From Streptomyces sp. Root1304 (GTDB taxonomy: Bacteria; Actinomycetota; Actinomycetes; Streptomycetales; Streptomycetaceae): 64,000 nucleotides of DNA. A program made the position numbers and the translations under genes. Below the pieces are notes generated by a model, which was not told where the DNA came from, searched no databases, and saw only the letters and a program-made list of their open reading frames with translations. The stretch covers positions 263,948 to 327,947 of the forward strand of contig NZ_LMEP01000012.1 in assembly GCF_001426405.1 (NCBI RefSeq). The letters run 5' to 3'. Positions 32,291-40,556 of the stretch are shown piece by piece. The number at the start of each line of letters is the position of its first letter. Positions within the stretch are counted from its first letter, which is position 1.

Positions 32291-34981
32291 ATGCGACTCC
32301 GACTTCCCCGGTGGGCCGCGGTCACCGCCGTCCTCGCCGTCCTCGCGGGTGCCGGCACCTGGACCGCCGTCGCCTCGGACGATCCGCCGCCCGTGCACCG
32401 CGCGGACCGGACGCTCGACATCGACGGCGCCCGGCTCGACACCTCGTACTTCACCGGCGACGGTGACGGGCGCCGGCCCGCCGTCCTCCTCGGCCACGGC
32501 TTCGGCGGCTCCAAGGACGACGTCCGCACCCAGGCCGAACAGCTCGCCCGCGACGGCTACGCCGTCCTCACCTGGTCCGCCCGCGGTTTCGGCGCCTCCA
32601 CCGGGCGGATCGGCCTCAACGACCCCGACCACGAGGTGAAGGACGTCCGCAAGCTGATCGACTGGCTCGCCGCCCGCCCCGAGGTCCTGCTCGACAAGCC
32701 CGGCGACCCGCGCGTCGGCGTCACCGGAGCCTCGTACGGCGGCGCGATCTCCCTGCTCGCCGCCGGACACGACCCGCGCGTCGACGCCATCGCCCCCCAG
32801 ATCACGTACTGGAACCTGGCCGACGCCCTCTTCCCGAACGGCGTCTTCAAGAAGCTCTGGGCCGGGATCTTCTTCTCGGCGGGCGACCGGCCCGCGGCAG
32901 GAGCCGGGGCAGGAACAGGAACGGGAGCCGGGACGGCCGCCACCACGCCCGGGGCAGCCGCCGCCTGCGGGCGGTTCACCCCCGAACTCTGCGCCCTCTA
33001 CCAGCGCGTCGCCGTCTCCGGAAAGCCCGACGCCGCCGCCCGCGCCCTCCTCGAAGCCCGCAGCCCCTCCGCCGTCGGCGACCGGATCAAGGTCCCCGCC
33101 CTCCTCGTCCAAGGCCAGTCCGACTCCCTCTTCACCCTCGCCCAGTCCGACGCCATGGCCCGGGCCCTCACCGCCAACGGCGCCCCCGTCGCCGTCGACT
33201 GGATCTCCGGCGGCCACGACGGCGGAGACCGCGAGACCGTACGCGTCGAACGCCGCATCAGCGACTGGTTCGACCGCTGGCTGAAGCGCGACACCTCCGT
33301 CGACACCGGGCCCGCCTTCCGCGTCAGCCGCACCGGAGGCGTCGACTCCACCGACGGTCGGGCCACCCTGCGGGCCGCGACCGACGACCGCTACCCGGGA
33401 CTCACCGCGGGACCCACGACCGTGCCTCTCGCCGGCCCGCCGCAGACGTTCACCAACCCCGCCGGCGCCGCGCCGCCCGCCGTCTCCGCCGTCCCCGGCC
33501 TCGGCGGCGGCATCACCGGACTCTCCTCCCTCGGCGTCGGCCTCTCCCTCGACTTCCCCGGCCAGCACGCCCGCTTCGACGCGAAGCCGCAGACCGAGGC
33601 CCTGCGGATCACCGGCACACCGACCGTCCGCGTCAAGGTCACCTCCACCGCCACCGACGGCTCCGCCGTCCTCTTCGCCAAGGTGTACGACGTCGGGCCC
33701 GACGGCCGTCAGCAGGTGCTGCCCGCCCAGCTCGTCGCCCCCGTCCGCGTCGACGGCGCCAAGGCCGGGAAGAGCGTCACCCTCACCCTCCCCGCCATCG
33801 ACCACGAGGTGGAGGCCGGGCACCGGCTCCGGCTCGTCGTCGCCGCCACCGACCTCGGCTACGCCTCCCCGGTGGTCCCCGCCGGCTACACCGTCGCCGT
33901 CGAGGGCCCGCTCACCGTCCCCACCGCCCCCGGCCTCGCCACCCAGGCCGCCGCCTTCCCCTGGTGGGTGTGGGGCCTGCCGCTGATCGGCCTCGCCGTC
34001 GCCGCCGCCCTGCTGCTCACCGCCCGCCGCCGCACCACCGCCCCCGCGCCCGACCCCGGGCTCGTCTCCGTACCCCTCCAGATCACCGGTCTGTCGAAGA
34101 AGTACAAGGGCGGCGACAGGTACAGCGTCGAGGACCTCTCCTTCCGCGTCGAGCAGGGCCAGGTCCTCGGCCTCCTCGGCCCCAACGGCGCCGGGAAGAC
34201 CACCACCCTGCGCATGCTGATGGGCCTGATCACCCCCGACGAGGGCGAGATCCGGGTCTTCGGCCAGGCCATCCGGCCCGGCGCCCCGGTCCTCTCCCGG
34301 GTCGGCGCCTTCGTGGAGGGCGCCGGCTTCCTGCCGCACCTCTCGGGCCGGGAGAACCTGGACCTGTACTGGAAGGCCACCGGCCGCCCCGCCGAGGACG
34401 CCCACGTCGACGAGGCCCTGCGCATCGCGAACCTCGGCGGCGCCCTGGAACGCGCCGTCCGCACCTACTCACAGGGCATGCGGCAGCGCCTCGCCCTCGC
34501 CCAGGCCATGCTCGGCCTGCCGGACCTGCTCATCCTGGACGAGCCCACCAACGGACTCGACCCGCCGCAGATCCGCGAGATGCGCGAGGTGATGATCCGG
34601 TACGCGGCCGGCGGTCGTACCGTCATCGTCTCCAGCCACCTCCTCGCCGAGGTCGAGCAGTCCTGCACCCACCTCGTCGTCATGGACCGGGGCCGGCTCG
34701 TCCAGGCGGGACCGGTCGCCGAGATCACCGGCTCCGGCGACACCCTCCTGGTGACGCTCGGGGCACCCGTCCCCGACGCCCTCGTGGAGAAGGTCGGCGC
34801 CCTCCCGGGCGTCGCCGGGGCCACCCGGACCGACGGCGGCGTCCTCGTCCGCCTCGACGGCCTCGAACCGACCGCCCTCATCGGCGAACTCGTCGGCCTG
34901 GACGTCCCCCTGACCGGGGTCGGACCGCACCGGCGCCTCGAAGACGCCTTCCTGACCCTGATCGGAGGAGGAGCCGCATGA
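32291..34981 (+). CDS. Alpha/beta hydrolase - membrane span - ABC ATPase fusion
   Basis: 896-residue three-part protein. Residues 1-28 form a signal anchor. Residues 40-330 are an alpha/beta hydrolase of the CocE/X-Pro-dipeptidyl-peptidase (S15) type, with nucleophile GASYGG (Ser148), an Asp in LVQGQSDSLFT and a His in SGGHDGGD. A beta-sandwich (about 350-545, S15 C-terminal-like) follows. One membrane span (about 556-580, FPWWVWGLPLIGLAVAAALL) leads to a complete ABC ATPase: Walker A GPNGAGKTTT (about 630), signature YSQGMRQ (about 727) and Walker B LLILDEPTNG (about 746). The layout puts the hydrolase outside and the ATPase inside. The stop overlaps the permease start. There is no frameshift at the junction, and codon use is uniform. 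It may couple peptide or ester cleavage to transport. Confidence 0.88.
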   Translation: MRLRLPRWAAVTAVLAVLAGAGTWTAVASDDPPPVHRADRTLDIDGARLDTSYFTGDGDGRRPAVLLGHGFGGSKDDVRTQAEQLARDGYAVLTWSARGFGASTGRIGLNDPDHEVKDVRKLIDWLAARPEVLLDKPGDPRVGVTGASYGGAISLLAAGHDPRVDAIAPQITYWNLADALFPNGVFKKLWAGIFFSAGDRPAAGAGAGTGTGAGTAATTPGAAAACGRFTPELCALYQRVAVSGKPDAAARALLEARSPSAVGDRIKVPALLVQGQSDSLFTLAQSDAMARALTANGAPVAVDWISGGHDGGDRETVRVERRISDWFDRWLKRDTSVDTGPAFRVSRTGGVDSTDGRATLRAATDDRYPGLTAGPTTVPLAGPPQTFTNPAGAAPPAVSAVPGLGGGITGLSSLGVGLSLDFPGQHARFDAKPQTEALRITGTPTVRVKVTSTATDGSAVLFAKVYDVGPDGRQQVLPAQLVAPVRVDGAKAGKSVTLTLPAIDHEVEAGHRLRLVVAATDLGYASPVVPAGYTVAVEGPLTVPTAPGLATQAAAFPWWVWGLPLIGLAVAAALLLTARRRTTAPAPDPGLVSVPLQITGLSKKYKGGDRYSVEDLSFRVEQGQVLGLLGPNGAGKTTTLRMLMGLITPDEGEIRVFGQAIRPGAPVLSRVGAFVEGAGFLPHLSGRENLDLYWKATGRPAEDAHVDEALRIANLGGALERAVRTYSQGMRQRLALAQAMLGLPDLLILDEPTNGLDPPQIREMREVMIRYAAGGRTVIVSSHLLAEVEQSCTHLVVMDRGRLVQAGPVAEITGSGDTLLVTLGAPVPDALVEKVGALPGVAGATRTDGGVLVRLDGLEPTALIGELVGLDVPLTGVGPHRRLEDAFLTLIGGGAA

Positions 34982-35883
34982 GCCCGCTGCTCGACACCGC
35001 CACGACCGCCGACGCCGACGGGACCGGCGCGACGCCGCCGGACTCCGCCCCCGGCTACCGCCCCGGACGGACCCTGCCGCTGCGCGTCGAGGCGCTCCGG
35101 CAGTGGAAGCGCCGCCGCACCCTGGTCATGGGCGGCATCCTGGTCGCCCTGCCGTTCGTCCTGATGATCGCCTTCGCCGTCGGCGGCGGCCCGGACGGCA
35201 ACGGCAACGGCCGCATCACCCTGATGGACACGGCGACGGCCTCCGGCGCCAACTTCGCCGCGACCTGCCTCTTCGTCTCGGCCGGCTTCCTCCTCGTCAT
35301 CCCCGTCGCCCTGTTCTGCGGGGACACCGTCGCCTCCGAGGCGAGCTGGTCCTCACTGCGCTACCTTCTGGCCGCGCCCGTGCCCCGGTCCCGGCTCCTC
35401 GCCTCCAAGCTGGCGGTCGCCCTCGGCTACAGCGCGGCCGCGATGGTCCTGCTGCCGCTCGTGGCCCTTGCGGCGGGCACCGTCGCCTACGGCTGGGGGC
35501 CGCTCCAGCTGCCCACCGGCGGCGCGGTGCCCGCCGGGGACGCGCTGCTCCGGATCGCGGTCGCCGTCGCCTTCGTCTTCGCCTCCCAACTGGTCACGGC
35601 CGGGCTCGCCTTCTGGCTCTCCACCCGCACCGACGCCCCGCTCGGCGCGGTCGGTGGCGCCGTCGGCCTGACCATCGTCGGCAACGTCCTGGACGCCGTC
35701 ACGGCGCTCGGCGACTGGCGCGAGTACCTGCCCGCGCACTGGCAGTTCGCCTGGATCGACGCGCTCCAGCCGCAGCTGGAGTGGGGCGGCATGGTGAAGG
35801 GCACGGCGATCTCCCTCAGCTACGCCCTCGTCCTCTTCGCCCTCGCCTTCCGGGGCTTCGCCCGCAAGGACATCGTGTCGTAG
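34978..35883 (+). CDS. ABC transporter permease
   Basis: 301-residue membrane protein with about six hydrophobic segments (first near 51-70, last near 278-295), of the ABC-2 type permease class (ABC2_membrane). Its ATG overlaps the fusion gene's stop (ATGA) with GGAGGAG upstream, so it is the obligate partner of the fused ATPase. A cytoplasmic N-terminus of about 45 residues is rich in Asp, Ala and Thr. Transported substrate unknown; the attached exported hydrolase suggests a peptide or ester. Confidence 0.88.
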   Translation: MSPLLDTATTADADGTGATPPDSAPGYRPGRTLPLRVEALRQWKRRRTLVMGGILVALPFVLMIAFAVGGGPDGNGNGRITLMDTATASGANFAATCLFVSAGFLLVIPVALFCGDTVASEASWSSLRYLLAAPVPRSRLLASKLAVALGYSAAAMVLLPLVALAAGTVAYGWGPLQLPTGGAVPAGDALLRIAVAVAFVFASQLVTAGLAFWLSTRTDAPLGAVGGAVGLTIVGNVLDAVTALGDWREYLPAHWQFAWIDALQPQLEWGGMVKGTAISLSYALVLFALAFRGFARKDIVS

Positions 35884-35916
35884 GCCGCGTGTCGGAAGGG
35901 CCCGGCCGGGGCGTCG

Positions 35917-35932
35917 GGTCCCGGCCGGGACC
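35917..35932. repeat. Palindrome GGTCCCGGCCGGGACC downstream of the permease
   Basis: Perfect 16-bp palindrome between the permease stop and the convergent LuxR-type gene; too symmetric to form a stable hairpin loop by itself, so more a DNA palindrome than a terminator. Confidence 0.5.
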
Positions 35933-35943
35933 CCGGGGTCTCC

Positions 35944-36663
35944 TCACAGCCACCCCCTCCGAGCCGCTTCCGCGCCCGCGCGGAAGCGGCTCGTCGTGCC
36001 CAGGGCCGCCATCAGTTCGCCGACCCGGCGGCTGTACGTCCGCGCCGACATGCCGAGCCGGGCCGCCGCCGTCTCGTCCGTGAGACCCGACAGCAGGGCG
36101 TCCAGCACCGGACGCAGCTGCGGCGGCAGATCGCCGGGCGGCGGCGGGGGAGGCGGTGCGTACGACAGCTCCTCGGCCGCCGCCCAGCAGACGTGGTGCG
36201 CCCGGACGAGGGCCTGCACCACCACCGGGTCGCGGATCAGCAGCAGCCCGTTGTAGAGGAGTTCGAGGTCGAGCGGGAGCGCCGCCACGGTCCGGTCCAC
36301 CACGATCATCTTGAACGGGATCGACTCCGCGAGCCGGGCCCGCCCCGGTATCCGCAGGCCCGCGGCGATCCGGGGCAGCGCGTGCCGCGGCACGATCCTC
36401 CTGACCTCGCCGGCCCGCTCCGCCGCGGCCCGCATGCACGCTCCCGCCAGCTCCAGGAACGGCTCGGGGATCGCGCAGCCCGCGGACGCGACCGGGTCGT
36501 CGAAGGTCAGGAGTTCGTACCGGGTGGAAGCGGCCAGCCCGGCGAGCGCCGCGCTGATGCGCCGCGCACCCCGGACCGGGCGCCCCGCGGGCCGCTGTCC
36601 CTCGGTCGCGGCCCGGTTCATCGCCGAACGGGCGAGCATCACGGAGCCCGCGCTCTCTGCCAC
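35944..36663 (-). CDS. LuxR-type HTH transcriptional regulator
   Basis: 239-residue regulator. A LuxR_C-like HTH is at the C-terminus (LDALLSGLTDETAAARLGMS, then ARTYSRRVGELMAALG, about 183-225), preceded by an alpha/beta region resembling the TrmB/PLD-like sensor seen in many Streptomyces regulators (YELLTFDDP, RIVPRHALPRIAAG, RIPGRARLAESIPFKMIVVD). The start is uncertain: GTG 36663 with GGGGGTGG 6 bp before is preferred over upstream ATGs. A perfect 15-bp-arm palindrome lies inside its last codons. It is divergent from the VWA lipoprotein gene and may control it. Confidence 0.75.
   Translation of the reverse strand: MAESAGSVMLARSAMNRAATEGQRPAGRPVRGARRISAALAGLAASTRYELLTFDDPVASAGCAIPEPFLELAGACMRAAAERAGEVRRIVPRHALPRIAAGLRIPGRARLAESIPFKMIVVDRTVAALPLDLELLYNGLLLIRDPVVVQALVRAHHVCWAAAEELSYAPPPPPPPGDLPPQLRPVLDALLSGLTDETAAARLGMSARTYSRRVGELMAALGTTSRFRAGAEAARRGWL
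35961..35992. terminator. Hairpin embedded in the 3' end of the LuxR-type gene
   Basis: 15-bp arms GAGCCGCTTCCGCGC (35961-35975) and GCGCGGAAGCGGCTC (35978-35992) are perfectly complementary. It is inside the last 16 codons of the regulator and 78 bp after the convergent permease stop, so it can terminate plus-strand transcripts. Confidence 0.6.
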
Positions 36664-36869
36664 CGCTGACCACCCCCGCCCGATCGATGTCCACTCCATG
36701 TACGCATGCGACTGCGCACGGTGACAACCCCTGTTGAGAAGGATGGCGAATCCATGCCACACCACGTCGCCGTTGCCGCATCGAGATCCATCCGCAACGC
36801 CTTCGACCGGTCCGGGCGGGCCTCTCGTTCGTCACATTCACAAGTGCCGTACCAAGAGGGGGAGATGAC

Positions 36870-38501
36870 ATGGAACGAACCGACAGCGCGACGAACCGTC
36901 ACCGAACGGGCATACGGGGTCGGTTCTCGGCCACCGTCGCGGGGCTGCTCGCGGCCGGACTGGCGATCGGGGGCTGCGCGGCGAACGGCGAGCGGAGCTC
37001 CACCATCGATCAGCGGGAGACCGGGCGGACCGCCCCCGCCGCCCCCGACGGAGGCGGCGGCGGAAGCGCGCGGCCCGACGCCGCGAAGGGCGAAGGGGCG
37101 GGGGAGGACGCGTCCCCGGCGCCCGCCGCCGACTACCTGTCCACCTTCGCGCTCGACGTGGACACCGCCTCCTACGGCTACGCCCGCCGCGCCCTCGCCG
37201 AGGGCCGGCTGCCCGCGCCGGGGAGCGTGCGCCCCGAGGAGTTCGTCAACAGCTTCCGCCCCGACTACCCGCGCCCGGAGGACAACGGCTTCAGCGTGAC
37301 CCTCGACGGGGCCCGCACCGGCCGCGACGGCTGGTCCCTGGTCCGGGTCGGGCTCGCCACCCGGGGCTCGGACCGGGGCGCCGAACGGCCGCCCGCCGCC
37401 CTCACCTTCGTCGTCGACGTGTCCGGCTCGATGGACGAGCCGGGGCGGCTCGACCTCGTCAAGGAGTCCCTCGGCCTGCTCGCCGACCAGCTCCGCGACG
37501 ACGACTCGATCGCGCTCGTCACCTTCAGCGACGGGGCCGAGACCCGGCTCCCCATGACCCGGGTGGGCGACGCCCGGGGCCGGGTCCGCGAGGTCGTGGA
37601 CGCGCTCGCGACGAGCTCCTCGACCAATGTCGAGGCGGGCATCCGCACCGGGTACGACGTCGCCGTCGCCGGCCACCGGAAGGGCGCCACCAACCGGGTC
37701 GTCCTGCTCTCCGACGCGCTCGCCAACACCGGTGCCACCGAGGCGGAGACGATCCTGCGGCGCATCGGGGAGGCGCGGAAGGCGTACGGGATCACGCTCT
37801 TCGGCGTCGGGGTGGGCAGCGAGTACGGCGACGCGTTCATGGAGCGGCTCGCCGACCGGGGCAACGGCCAGACCACGTACGTCGCGAACTCCGAGCAGGC
37901 CCGCAAGGTCTTCGTCGACCAGCTGCCCACCCAGATCGAGCTGCGCGCCCGGGACGCCAAGGCGCAGGTCGCCTTCGACCGGCGGACCGTGGAGAAGTTC
38001 CGGCTGATCGGGTACGAGAACCGGGAGGTCGCCGACGAGGACTTCCGCGACGACCGGGTCGACGGCGGCGAGGTCGGCGCCGGGCACACCGTGACCGCGC
38101 TGTACGCGGTGCGGACCAGGGCCGGGGCGACCGGCCCGGTCGCCACCGCCACGGTACGCTGGCTCGACCCGGCCACCCGAGCGCCGCACGAGCGGTCCGG
38201 CACGGTCGGCACCGCCGCGCTCACCGCCGACATCTGGGGCGGCGGGCACGACAGCCTCCAGCTGACCGCGGTCACCGCCTACTTCGCGGACGCGCTGCGG
38301 GGCGGCACACTGCCGGGCGCCCCGGGGCTCCCGGCGCTCTCGGGGCGGGCCGAGGCGATCGCCGCCCGCTCGGGCTCGGCGGTGGTCCGCGAACTGGCGG
38401 ACGCCGTACGGCAGGCGGACGCGCTGCTTCCGCCGACGGAGCGGCCGGGCGGCGACACCGGCCGCGAGGGCGAACTGCGGTCCGGCGACCCGTACAGCTG
38501 A
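36870..38501 (+). CDS. VWA-domain lipoprotein (YfbK-like)
   Basis: 543-residue exported lipoprotein. Lipobox LAIGGC with Cys36, then a Gly/Pro-rich linker, an N-terminal von Willebrand-associated domain (DYLSTFALDVDTASYGYARR, about 90), a VWA domain with a complete MIDAS motif DVSGSMD (about 182) and a C-terminal DUF3520 region. This is the YfbK/YP_ family found outside the membrane in many bacteria; metal-dependent adhesion or protein binding is expected. ATG 36870 with GAGGGGGAG upstream. It is divergent from the LuxR-type gene, with a 206-bp gap that shows no clear promoter. Confidence 0.88.
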   Translation: MERTDSATNRHRTGIRGRFSATVAGLLAAGLAIGGCAANGERSSTIDQRETGRTAPAAPDGGGGGSARPDAAKGEGAGEDASPAPAADYLSTFALDVDTASYGYARRALAEGRLPAPGSVRPEEFVNSFRPDYPRPEDNGFSVTLDGARTGRDGWSLVRVGLATRGSDRGAERPPAALTFVVDVSGSMDEPGRLDLVKESLGLLADQLRDDDSIALVTFSDGAETRLPMTRVGDARGRVREVVDALATSSSTNVEAGIRTGYDVAVAGHRKGATNRVVLLSDALANTGATEAETILRRIGEARKAYGITLFGVGVGSEYGDAFMERLADRGNGQTTYVANSEQARKVFVDQLPTQIELRARDAKAQVAFDRRTVEKFRLIGYENREVADEDFRDDRVDGGEVGAGHTVTALYAVRTRAGATGPVATATVRWLDPATRAPHERSGTVGTAALTADIWGGGHDSLQLTAVTAYFADALRGGTLPGAPGLPALSGRAEAIAARSGSAVVRELADAVRQADALLPPTERPGGDTGREGELRSGDPYS

Positions 38502-38647
38502 GGTCCGGGGCCCGCGCGGGAGATCCCGCGCGGCCGGCCTCCGGGGGTCGTACGGGCGTGCCGTGCGGCCCCCTTCGTCCGGTACGGGTGTCACGACCGG
38601 TCGATAAACACTGACGCGACGGGCGGGGTGCGGGCCAGAATGGCCGC

Positions 38648-39115
38648 ATGGCCACCCTGCTGCTCGCCCTCGCCGTCGGATGCACCGGGCTGTACGCCGG
38701 TTTCATGCTGATCTTCCGGACCGGCATCATGCCCGCGCTGGCCCGGCTGACGGACGCCGAGTTCGTCACGGCGATGCGCCGGATCAACGAGTCCGTGCCG
38801 AGGGGCGTGTTCATGACCGTCTTCCTCGGAGTGGTCGCGCTCCCCGCCGCCGCGTTCTTCGTGCCCGTCGACGGGCGCACCGACACGCAGAAGTGGCTGG
38901 TCCTCGGAGGACTCGTCACCGCGGTCCTCAACCACCTGGTCACGATCGGCGGCAACGTGCCGCTCAACACGGCCCTGGCCGCCTCGGAGTCGACGGGCGA
39001 GGCCCCCGCCGTCGTCCGCGCCGCCTTCGAGAAGCGCTGGAACGGCTTCCACCGGATCCGTACGGCGCTGATCGTCGTCGCGTTCGGCCTGCTGACCGCC
39101 GCCGCCGTCCAGTAG
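38648..39115 (+). CDS. DUF1772 membrane protein
   Basis: 155-residue membrane protein with four hydrophobic segments (about 3-24, 52-72, 82-103, 135-154). DUF1772 includes anthrone-oxygenase-like proteins of polyketide pathways, but most members are uncharacterised; the WNGFHRIRT motif near 130 is typical. Starts at ATG 38648 without a strong ribosome binding site, possibly leaderless. The last codons and stop are repeated in tandem just downstream. Confidence 0.8.
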   Translation: MATLLLALAVGCTGLYAGFMLIFRTGIMPALARLTDAEFVTAMRRINESVPRGVFMTVFLGVVALPAAAFFVPVDGRTDTQKWLVLGGLVTAVLNHLVTIGGNVPLNTALAASESTGEAPAVVRAAFEKRWNGFHRIRTALIVVAFGLLTAAAVQ

Positions 39116-39205
39116 GCCGGGTCCGGTCCGCCGACCGCCGCCGCCGTCCAGTAGACCGCGTCCGGTCCGCCGACCGCCGCCGCCGTCCCGTAGGTCCGGT
39201 CCGGA
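39094..39205. repeat. 39-bp tandem repeat duplicating the 3' end of the DUF1772 gene
   Basis: Units start at 39094, 39133 and 39172 (the last one incomplete). Each begins GACCGCCGCCGCCGTCC and carries the in-frame CAGTAG or CCGTAG. The first unit is the coding 3' end, including the TAG; the others are downstream. 39 bp equals 13 codons. Confidence 0.85.
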
Positions 39206-39368
39206 ACCGTACCCCTCTGCCTGTTTCTGGCGTGAACTCGCGGGTCAGGACCCCTCCGGCTCCCGCGAGGAGCCCGCGAAAGCGTACCTACGAGTCCGGA
39301 AACCGTCTTCCGGCATGCGCCACTCTCCGCCACTGACGAAATTTCTACGCCCTGATATCTCGACAAAG

Positions 39369-39383
39369 GGGGTGAATCACCCC
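39369..39383. promoter_or_regulatory. Palindrome upstream of the SARP-like gene
   Basis: GGGGTGAATCACCCC is perfectly symmetric around one base. It is flanked by two GATATC sites and lies 40 bp upstream of the -35 box of the SARP-like gene in a relatively AT-rich gap. Confidence 0.55.
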
Positions 39384-39422
39384 GATATCCAGGGTCGGGT
39401 TTCCATACCCTCCGGTTTCTTA

Positions 39423-39454
39423 TTGACATGCCTACGGGGGTCTTTTCTAATCAT
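39423..39454 (+). promoter_or_regulatory. Promoter of the SARP-like gene
   Basis: TTGACA (39423-39428) and TAATCA (39448-39453) with a 19-bp spacer. The long spacer suggests activator dependence. The gap 39206-39502 holds no other gene. Confidence 0.5.
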
Positions 39455-39502
39455 CGAGAGTCATCCCGCGCGCAGACACCGCACAGGCACTGAGGGGGCA
39501 AG

Positions 39503-40387
39503 GTGGACGTCCGGATCCTGGGGGGCCTGTCGGTGCGTGAGCACGGGGTGTCGATCACCCCGACGGCCGCCGCGCCCCGGCAGCTCCTCGCCCTGCTCAC
39601 GGCCAGCGCCGACCAGGTCGTCCCCGTGACGGTCCTGACCGAGGAGCTGTGGCCGTCCGGCGCGCCCCGCGGAGCCCGTACCGAACTCCAGTCCCACATA
39701 GCCGAGTTGCGCACCCTCATCGCGGGCGCGCTGCGCGGCGCCGACCCGGCCGAACCCCGGCCCGGCGGCTGGTCGGACCGGCGCACCGCCGACGCGATCC
39801 TCGTCTCCCAGCCCGGCGGCTACCGGCTCGACACCGGCGGCGGCGCCAACGACGTCTGGCAGTTCGAGCGCGCGGCCGGCGCCGGCTACCGGGCCATGGA
39901 GGCGGGCGACCTGCCGAGGGCCGCGCTCCGCCTCGGCGAGGCCCTCGCCCTCTGGCGCGGCGAGCCCTACGCGGGCGTCGCCGCCGGCCCCCGGCTCCGC
40001 AGGGAGATCGAGCGCCTGGAGACCTCCCGGCTGAGCGTGCTCGACCAGTGGGTGGAAGCACAGCTCGGCCTCGGCCGGCACGCCGAGCTCGTCCCCGAAC
40101 TCTCCGGGCTCACCGCCCGCTACCGCACCAACGAACCGCTCCACGCCCACTACATGGTCGCCCTGCTGCGCTGCGGCCACCACGACGAGGCCCTCGCCGC
40201 GTACGAGCGGCTGCGCTCCTCGCTCCTCGCGGAGAGCGGCATGGAGCCCTCGGCCCGGCTGAGACGCCTCCAGCGCTCGGTCCTCACCGTCCGGGAGACC
40301 GCCGGCCGCCCGGTGTACGCGCCCCGCATCCCGGCCCAGTTCAGCCCCACCCGCGCCCGGCTCGTCCCGGCGGGCTCCGTCGGCTGA
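39503..40387 (+). CDS. AfsR/SARP-type regulator with BTAD domain
   Basis: 294-residue SARP-like activator: an N-terminal OmpR-type winged HTH (VRILGGLSVREHGVSITPTA to about residue 110) and a bacterial transcriptional activation domain (about 115-270, LGEALALWRGEPYAGVA, YMVALLRCGHHDEALAAYER). It lacks the NB-ARC and TPR parts of AfsR. GTG start at 39503 with GAGGGGG upstream. SARPs usually switch on antibiotic clusters, but no biosynthetic genes lie in this window, so it may be a global or orphan regulator. A PucR-type regulator follows. Confidence 0.92.
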   Translation: MDVRILGGLSVREHGVSITPTAAAPRQLLALLTASADQVVPVTVLTEELWPSGAPRGARTELQSHIAELRTLIAGALRGADPAEPRPGGWSDRRTADAILVSQPGGYRLDTGGGANDVWQFERAAGAGYRAMEAGDLPRAALRLGEALALWRGEPYAGVAAGPRLRREIERLETSRLSVLDQWVEAQLGLGRHAELVPELSGLTARYRTNEPLHAHYMVALLRCGHHDEALAAYERLRSSLLAESGMEPSARLRRLQRSVLTVRETAGRPVYAPRIPAQFSPTRARLVPAGSVG

Positions 40388-40481
40388 CGGCGCCGGGAAC
40401 CAGAACGCGCGCCGGACAGTTGACGGCATAGTTACCGGCGGGGAATGAAGTGCGGCAACTCACCGTTGACCGACTCCCGAA

Positions 40482-40498
40482 GCCGAATTATTTTCGGC
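40482..40498. promoter_or_regulatory. Inverted repeat GCCGAA-N5-TTCGGC upstream of pucR-like gene
   Basis: Arms GCCGAA (40482-40487) and TTCGGC (40493-40498) around TTATT, 58 bp upstream of the start of the PucR-type gene. The AT-rich centre and position fit an operator or a promoter-proximal hairpin. Confidence 0.45.
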
Positions 40499-40556
40499 GA
40501 GCAGTACGGGTTTCCTCCCAGGTGCCCGATTTCGCTCGACCACGGGGGTAGGGGCC

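Noticed and set aside
39503..40387. Biosynthetic gene cluster signalled by the SARP-like gene
   Set aside because: No polyketide, peptide, terpene or other biosynthetic core gene lies within 20 kb on either side in the window.
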